Positions 57,662-64,000 of a stretch of 64,000 bases of DNA are shown in pieces. Position 1 is the first letter of the stretch. Each line of letters begins with the position of its first letter. Where the stretch lies: positions 682,001 to 746,000 of the forward strand of contig OZ017762.1 of NCBI GenBank assembly GCA_963969365.1. The letters run 5' to 3'. Origin of the DNA: Asterochloris sp. CNOR1. Lineage: Eukaryota; Chlorophyta; Trebouxiophyceae; Trebouxiales; Trebouxiaceae. The notes below the pieces were generated by a model that ran no database searches, was not told the origin of the DNA, and saw nothing but the letters and a program-made list of their open reading frames with translations. The translations under genes were made by a program, and so were the position numbers.

Positions 57662-60600
57662 TCAGCTTATCCGAGGACGCTTAGTTCTTGTGGGAAGGTG
57701 TCTGATTCCCTCATTGATGACTTCAAAAAGAGCGGTTCTGTTTGGGAGACAGGGGGACTTCAAAACATATGCTGTGCGCTGGCTCTGCTCAAACTTCAGC
57801 AGCACTCTGCTGGTTACAGCGTGAGCCCACCCATCACCTGCAGCAGCAATGCACATCCATTGGCATTTTGTAGACTCACTCCTGGTCCAGTAATGCTGCA
57901 AGAACCCATGCAATCACTCAGTCATACAACTGGCCCATTTTTTCTCACCTAAGGAGGGAATGATGTGTGTCTGCCCGTCCACAGCTGGCTTGATGGTGAC
58001 ATGATTCATCACAACCACCTGCAGGGCAGCAATGCTGGTCAGCAGAGGATTGAGCCTGCTACTGCACCACAGTAGGGCTACCTGGTGTCAACCCTGCCAG
58101 TGCCAGTGGGTTATGTGCACACTGTGGCATGAACCAAATGCAAGACGAGGAAATTGCAAGCAGGTGTCCTTCACTCTAGCCTGACCCAGCACTCTATATG
58201 CACAGGGCTCACAGCAATGTCCGTGGCCTCTGTCTGACTTACAACCTGCCAGGCCTCTGCCTCCATGCCGTATTGACAGTCCTCAGGCCCCTGCTGATCA
58301 TCGCCCTGTGCTAGATCGCACCTCGCAGGACCGACCAAGACCCTGTCGGCCTCTGCGTGCTCCCAGAGTTGCTGACTCATTACCAGCTGCAGAGTCACCC
58401 CGACAAGGTTGACCCCTTCACCGCCCCTCAGTCTCAGTAGAGCCATGGTGCAGACAAATTCACCGTAACATCCCTGACCTCCTCGCCTGCTGCAGGAGCT
58501 GCTCACTCACCAAAGCAGGGCTACACATCTCACTGCCTCTTTTTCTCAATAAAGGCACGGTGCAGGCAGACGCACCGCAACGTCCCTGGCCTCTGCCTGC
58601 TGCAGGAGCTGCTGGGACAGGCCGGCCAGCAGACGGCTACGGTCAGCCATGCTCTGGGTGCCCTGCCGGAAGTGGAAGGCAATGCTGTCAATGACGACCA
58701 GCCGCACCTGCAGATGCACAAACAACAGTGGTTTGTGATGCCTGCCACTAGGCTCTGGGTGCTGTGCTACAAGACAGAAGCCGTGCTGGCTTGTGCCAGC
58801 AGCAGCTGCACCTGCACAATGGCGCTGGGGGTTGCTGACGCAAGTGGCAACACTAGCTGGCACCTGCAAGCCAGGTGATTAGGCAATTAGGTGCAGTGTT
58901 ATGCTGTGCTCATGGAAGTTCCAATGTGTGCACAAGCAAAACTCGTCGGCTGCTCAAGGTGCGATTGTCGGCAGCACAGCAGCAGGCTTGCCTCTGGGTG
59001 CAGCTCCAGGAAGCTTGGCAGGCCGTCGATGGCAGCCACCTGCAGCCAGCACCAGCTATGTTGACTCTAGTCAGCACGGAGACGCAGGCACATGCAGGTC
59101 ACAAGTCAGCCACACTGCAGGTCACAAGGCAGGCCTCTGCAGAGGTCACAGGGCAGACCTCTGCAGGTTCCCTGCACATGGGACGCCATCAACAGCCACA
59201 CCAGATTGTGGGCGCTCAGCAATGGAAGCGCTCTGGCGCTCGACACAGGTTCTGGCTTGAGGTGACCAACTGCTGTGTGCAGGATGCGCCTGCTTTTCTT
59301 ATCGTTGCACCACCTCAGCCAACCATGCCTTATTCAATGCTGTGTGCAGGAAGTGTGTCATGAGATAGCGTGCTTTGTGCAGGCAGTGTCACGCAGCTGT
59401 GTCTCACCAATTCAGCCTGGTCTGTCACCCTGTGGCAGCGTATGCTATCAGCAATGGCTTCTTTGGTGAAGCTGGCTACCTGCAGCCACAGCCCTGAGTG
59501 ATTGCCTGTAGAGATGAGTGAAGTGACAAATTTGAAAGCAGCTTGGCAGTGCTATAGAAGTGGGGAGCCTGCCACTACCAGCCAGAAGCAAGGCCAGCTT
59601 GGTGCAGCATGCAAGCCAATCACAAAACTTCTCTGTGGACTGCAAGCCAGTGCCCAGCGCTGGCTTGAGGTGGGGCCCAAGGCAGTGCACATGCAATAGC
59701 TCACAGCAGCCTGTAAGCCTGGGCCCTGCCTGGCTTCAGACTGGGCCTGTGCCCAGCGCACTGCGCCCTCTGCCATGGCAGCCACTCGCTCCACCACAAA
59801 GTTGCCCTCACAGTCTGCAACCACGAGCAGGTGAAGTGCTCTGGCTGGGATATCGCAAGTCTTGGTAGCCTTTGCTTTCAGGCAGCACAGCAGCATGCAA
59901 GGCTGATGGCACTGATGCCAGAGTGGGGACACTGCCTACCTATGAACAGAGCTGCGCCTGCACGGCCACGCAGCAACACAGGAATCTGCACACTGACCGA
60001 CAGCTGTATCCTGCAGGCAGGGTTGAGGCAACATCCGGACAGTGACCAACACAGGCAGTGCATTCTGAGGTGGTCCATTGCTTCTTCAGCACACAGCAGC
60101 TGCAGCACTGCAGGAGCTAGGCAGGGCTGGCAACAGAGTACATCAGACACGATCAGAATGCTGTGCAAGGCATGCACGTGCATGGATGCAGGCCGGCAGC
60201 CATGCAGGCAGATGGCGTTGCAGTTAGCCATTGGGCAGGCAGGTAGCCCCAAAGGCAGGGCACACGCAGGTAGCCATGCAGGCAGGCGATACCCTAAACC
60301 CCTGCAGTGGCCCTGCAGACAGGCAGGCGGCACTGATGCCCAGAGCCCACCCCATCTGAGTCTTGCCAGCCCCAGGGACGCCGCCTGCACACCACGAGCC
60401 CTTCTTCAACAAAGACACCTAAACAGACGCAGCCATCAGATGGGTAGGAGGTCATGTAGCAGCGGAGCGGAACATTGGGCAGCCTTGCTCAGCATTGAGC
60501 GCAGTCTGGCGGCCATGTGCTGCTTCAGGTCTGCCCACTAGCGGCGAGGCCTGGAGAGCCTTTCATGGTTGGAACCAACAGCTGCAGTCTTGTCCTGGTT

Positions 60601-61554
60601 GCTTGGGAGCACTCCGCAAATGCCTAGCAGAAGCAGGCCCAGCCATGACTTACAGATCTCTGTGAGCTGGCCCGGGGCAATGCCCCCGCCCAGGATGTCG
60701 TCAAGCTCCTGACATAGAGTTGTGATGCAACGGGTCTGCTGCTCGCTTGCCAAGACTTCAGTGGCAGGCTTGGCTCCTGCAGGTACAGGGAAGGCCTCTT
60801 CTGTAAGTGTTTAATTGTATGATGCCTTTCAACTTTGCAGGCTGCAAGGCAAGGCGCATTTGCAGTTGGTCAAGGAGCCTGCCTTGTGCTTGTTCTTGGA
60901 AGGCACACAGGGGTGTTTGCTTGGTGAACATCTGTCAAGAGCTGGAAGTTGCGCACCGAGGAGGCTGAGGTTGGCAGATGTGACAGCAGCCTCGAGGATG
61001 GTTTGAGCTTCATCCTGGGATATGCCAAGCTCTGCATGGGTGATTCAGACACAACTTCAGCTTTGCGTGGAAGTGCATTGCGCAACCTCAACGGAGTGCA
61101 TGTGCTGTTGAAATCCTCTTCATCATGCAGACTGCAGTCCCAAGTCTTCCGCATCAGCACAGCAATCTGCAGTGTGGGGCTGGGTGAAGCACACTGTCCT
61201 TTGCCCCAAGATTCTAGACTGCGCTGCTCTGGCGTCAACTTTTGCAGGCTTGGCATGGGTTCAGCGCAGCGTATTGTTGCTCATGCAAGCATGCAAGAGC
61301 ATGCAGCCACCTCAGGCCTTCTGCATCAGCTTGGGGCTGTACAGCTGGGTGCAGTGCACTGGCACTCCCAGCATGCTGGGGTGTGAGAGCTTGGCCAGAC
61401 CGTAATTGCCTGGAGAAGCCAACTCACCATCAGCAAGCTGTGTGCTGCTCAGACCCTGCAGGTGATGAGTGGTGCGCAGCCCAGCGCATTGCAGCTTGTG
61501 GCGCAGGCTCACAGGCAGGCAAAGGGCATTGGTGTTCCTTGCAGCGCCGCTCAT
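57662..61554 (-). CDS. RAD51C: RAD51C-like recombinase paralogue
   Basis: A RecA-fold ATPase of homologous recombination; RAD51C acts in the CX3 and BCDX2 complexes. Eleven exons join in phase: 61428-61554, 60957-61031, 60654-60776, 60351-60384, 59940-60010, 59705-59814, 59408-59479, 58992-59039, 58576-58707, 57949-58018 and 57662-57837, for 345 residues, close to the plant length. The N-terminal helix-hairpin region is LADELGISQDEAQTILEAA. Then come TLCQELDDILGGGIAPGQLTEI, Walker A GVPGAGKTQ, DCEGNFVVERV in place of the usual DTEGSF, and Walker B VRLVVIDSIAF. VVVMNHVTIK and the tail TKRPRIS (NLS-like) follow. One intron appears to use a GC donor (GAG|GCAAGC at 58991). The Thr to Cys change in DTEG is unusual. 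Confidence 0.9.
58440..58505 (-). repeat. degraded copy of a RAD51C exon end
   Basis: On the coding strand, GGTCAGGGATGTTACGGTGA parallels the exon end and donor at 58565-58590 (GGCCAGGGACGTTGCGGTGC). The copy lies in the following intron. Confidence 0.65.
59085..59170. repeat. short tandem repeats in a RAD51C intron
   Basis: Four imperfect units of TGCAGGTCACAAG or TGCAGAGGTCACAGG. Confidence 0.7.
60291..60302 (-). repeat. possible telomere-like motif
   Basis: ACCCTAAACCCC, about 1.6 units, lies in a RAD51C intron 50 bases from the Walker A exon. It is short enough to be chance. Confidence 0.3.
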
Positions 61555-61735
61555 GCACTGTGTGCCTGCTGCTCAGTGGCACACTGGCTGAGGTCGGGCT
61601 TTCCTCCGGAGTCTGGGTACTTGCATGCTATGATGCCCATGTCCACCGCTTTGCCACACCTCATTTCAGATTCCTCGAGTTTGGAGTCTGCTGGCAGCAT
61701 AGTCATTGTGGTCTGTGCATCCTGAGGCGCAAATC
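61555..61735. promoter_or_regulatory. divergent RAD51C/THO7 upstream region
   Basis: The two start codons point outward, 181 bases apart. No specific element was recognised. Confidence 0.45.
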
Positions 61736-64000
61736 ATGTCCGTGTCAAACAATGAGAGGGAGTGGATTGAACACAGACTGAGGAACGAGGTCCTGTGTCC
61801 AGACTCCCTGACCCAGACGTGAGCTTGCTGTCTGAGCTGGGTCCAGCCATGCCTGCAGTTTCTTAAGCATCTCACCAACAGACTTGCTTCTGCCTTCATG
61901 TAGATTTCATGGCCTCCGCAAGGTGCTGGCCTCTAGCGAGGTCCAGACAAAGGTGGAGGCCCAGCTCATTCAGGTCCTGAGGAGCGCTGCCAGGCTGCAG
62001 TTCCTAGTAAGCAGCGACATCGAGCCTACATCAGCTGCAGTCAGTCTGCTTTCTGACAACTGTATCCTGCGGCAGTAGCTGGCCGTTGGGCACCTGACAA
62101 CCCACAGGTGGCCATCATGGCTGTGCTGGCAAAAGCCACTGGCAGCTCGATACCCATCAGCAGCTATGCCTCTACTCCAGGGCATGGAGGTGACTGTGCT
62201 TGCTCAGCATGACCCTGCGCTGGGAGATGCATGCCGTCAGTCCACCTGGCAGTCAGAGAGTGCAACTCTATCAGGGGACCGGAGAACGAATGCGCCTGGC
62301 TCACAGATACGACATTGTGCAGGAGCACATGTGCACCCTGATGCTTGTGCCGCAGCCAGCAACAGCAGGAGGCCAGCCAAACAACCCATGAACACCTCAG
62401 TCAGTGACCACTTCTGTGCAGGTCAACCGATATGCAGACTGTGGACTGCAGGCACAAGCAGCATTCAGCACGAAGTGCTGCCACCCTGACCTGGACAACT
62501 CTACAACAACCCATCTACAACCATAACTCAGCCAGCAGTCTCTGTGCAGGTGCACATGCATACACAGATGATAGATCGTAGTCACAAGCAGCAGGAGGCT
62601 GACATCCGGCGCGAGGCTCAGCTCAAGGGGGAGATCGGCGCAGCCGAACAAGAGATTGATGCGGCCAAGGCGCACCTGAAGGTGGCCACAAGTCGCAAAA
62701 GGGACCGCGACGCCGAAGAGGTACGAGCTCACTGCTATCCTCTGCAATCGCTTGCCTTGGGGAGTACCTGAGCAATGAGTGCGCCAGGCAGGGTGTGCCG
62801 TCTGCTGGTCCAGTAGGGCTGAGTAGAACTTGGCCTTGCGGGGCCCTGAAGTCTGCCCCAGGTGGGCCTGGAGGTGGCCGGGGATCACGGGGGGATCCGC
62901 TGAGCATGACAGCTGAGACTTGAGTACCATTTCTTGCCCAATTTCAGGGTACCACCCTGCCAGGGGGCTGTGGGCTTCAAGCTCTGTGCAGGGATGTAGG
63001 TCTCCGTCTCGGGCGAGCGTGCTCATGCCTGTCATGCTGGGAGCTTTGCGGGGCAGAGGTGCCTCTCTGTGGACGGGGGATGCTGGCAAAGGCTGCCTGG
63101 CCTCAGGCTGCTTTGCTCATGTCTCGCTTGTGCTGAGCCGTCAGCGGCCCCACTGTGCAGGGGTGCACCCGTCAAGCCCCCACCAGCGAGTAGCTGCACC
63201 AGTGGCCTGCTGCTGCAGGGGCTGCACCCATCGAATCCCAGCAACAGCAGGCAACCGCACCAGCAGGCTGCTGCTGCCATGAGTTCATGCATCACTCGTG
63301 CAGCCACATGTGCGCTGCTGTGCCCCGCCATCCGAGGACTCATGTCACTGTAGTCCTGCAATGCTGCACCTGCAGTGCAAGCACCTCGGTTGAGGCTGGA
63401 CCTTCAGGGACACCTGCAGGCCCCTGCTTTCCTCCCCCATATACACATGCACCCCACAGCTGCTGCAGCTGGTGAGCCACCCGCCAACGAGAAGGTGTCT
63501 GGAGTGCACCAAGAAGCTGCCAGCTGCACCAGCTATTGGCATCATGTTTTTTTATGCCCCTGCAGGTGCTGTGTCTGAAATGCATGCACCATGTGCCCCG
63601 CAGAAGCTGCGCTTACATTGCTTGAGCCAACCCCAGGCGCATGAATTGAGCTCAGTTGCCCTGTGCCCTGCAGGTGCTGCGCCTGGAGTGCATGCGCCAC
63701 CCCAAGCGCTCCAAGGCCAATGAGATGGCGCTTGAGGTTGAGAAGTCCACTGCAGCAGTGCAGATCGCAGCCAGGCATGAGGACGAAGTGCACGAGGTGA
63801 GACTTTGCGCAGTGCATGCCCCAAAGAGTGTCCTCTTTGTGTAACAAGGATGTAGGGGAATGGCAGGATTTGTAGAAGGCGGGACATCATCAAGTGTGGG
63901 CTCACCTGCATGTTGCTTAGTCACAGCAGCAGAACATTCTAGGCTTGCAGGCATGCGCCCAGCAGCTGGCTCCCTCCTCCCTGTCATGCAGAAACAGTTC
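61736..64000 (+). CDS. THO7: THO7-like subunit of the THO/TREX complex, cut by window end
   Basis: A coiled-coil subunit of the THO complex, which couples transcription to mRNA export. Exons 61736-61818, 61904-62006, 62257-62330, 62582-62720 and 63674-63796 join in phase. A sixth begins at 63992 with KQF and runs out of the window. Features are an N-terminal segment (NEREWIEHRLRNEVL), then a long coiled coil (ADIRREAQLKGEIGAAEQEI, AKAHLKVATSRKRDRD). MRHPKRSKANEMALEVEKS follows, matching the HPSRxET region of THO7. The last visible residues, KQF, fit the conserved RKKQFALLL. The exon at 62257 has a competing acceptor. Without the missing C-terminus the call rests on order and motif resemblance. 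Confidence 0.7.
63562..63612 (+). repeat. degraded copy of a THO7 exon start
   Basis: CTGCAGGTGCTGTGTCTGAA repeats the acceptor and start of the exon at 63674 (CTGCAGGTGCTGCGCCTGGA). The copy changes codons and reaches a different context after about 40 bases. A weaker copy is near 63355-63390. Confidence 0.75.

Overview
The window is nuclear DNA from a green alga. Genes are split into many small exons with GT-AG introns, acceptors are usually TGCAG, and coding phases carry cleanly across junctions. The gene set is eukaryotic and plastid-bearing: plastid FtsZ2 with a transit peptide, a BolA4-type plastid protein, an AP2/ERF-type domain, mitochondrial bL12m and B12D, a haspin kinase, NOP9, RAD51C and THO7. 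TGTAA sits just after some stops, as in chlorophyte poly(A) signals, and the internal telomere-like motif is TTTAGGG. I infer a chlorophyte, probably of the trebouxiophyte or Chlorella type; the class is not proven.

Layout. 0.8-2.2 kb: B12D-like complex I-associated protein (-). 2.8-4.0 kb: broken ankyrin-like gene (+). 5.4-6.0 kb: small unknown gene (+). 6.6-14.2 kb: NOP9 (-), divergent from BolA4 (14.4-15.0 kb, +). 15.2-23.6 kb: haspin kinase (-), divergent from an FHA-domain gene (23.9-25.3 kb, +). 25.3-27.1 kb: an unresolved minus-strand gene and an RPA1-like relic with an inverted repeat. 27.6-35.2 kb: unknown gene with a zinc knuckle and a RING-like Cys/His cluster (-). 35.6-37.3 kb: AP2 gene (-). 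37.7-45.9 kb: LisH/CTLH/CRA protein (+). 46.7-47.5 kb: intact ankyrin-like gene (-). 48.4-53.9 kb: FtsZ2 (-). 55.0-57.4 kb: bL12m (+). 57.7-61.6 kb: RAD51C (-), divergent from THO7 (61.7 kb to the window end, +).

The genes are housekeeping genes and do not form one pathway. Haspin, RAD51C and the RPA1 relic concern chromosomes, B12D and bL12m the mitochondrion, FtsZ2 and BolA4 the plastid, and NOP9 and THO7 RNA.

The most unusual signal lies in the introns. In nearly every large gene the intron beside an exon holds one to three degraded partial copies of that exon, usually with its splice-site flank. They occur in NOP9, haspin, FHA, the unknown 27.6-35.2 kb gene, AP2, LisH/CTLH, FtsZ2, bL12m, RAD51C and THO7. 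Two copies lie next to telomere-like repeats. This suggests that introns here grow by repeated local duplication of exon ends. Exon coordinates were assembled by eye from reading phase and splice motifs and have not been checked against transcripts.
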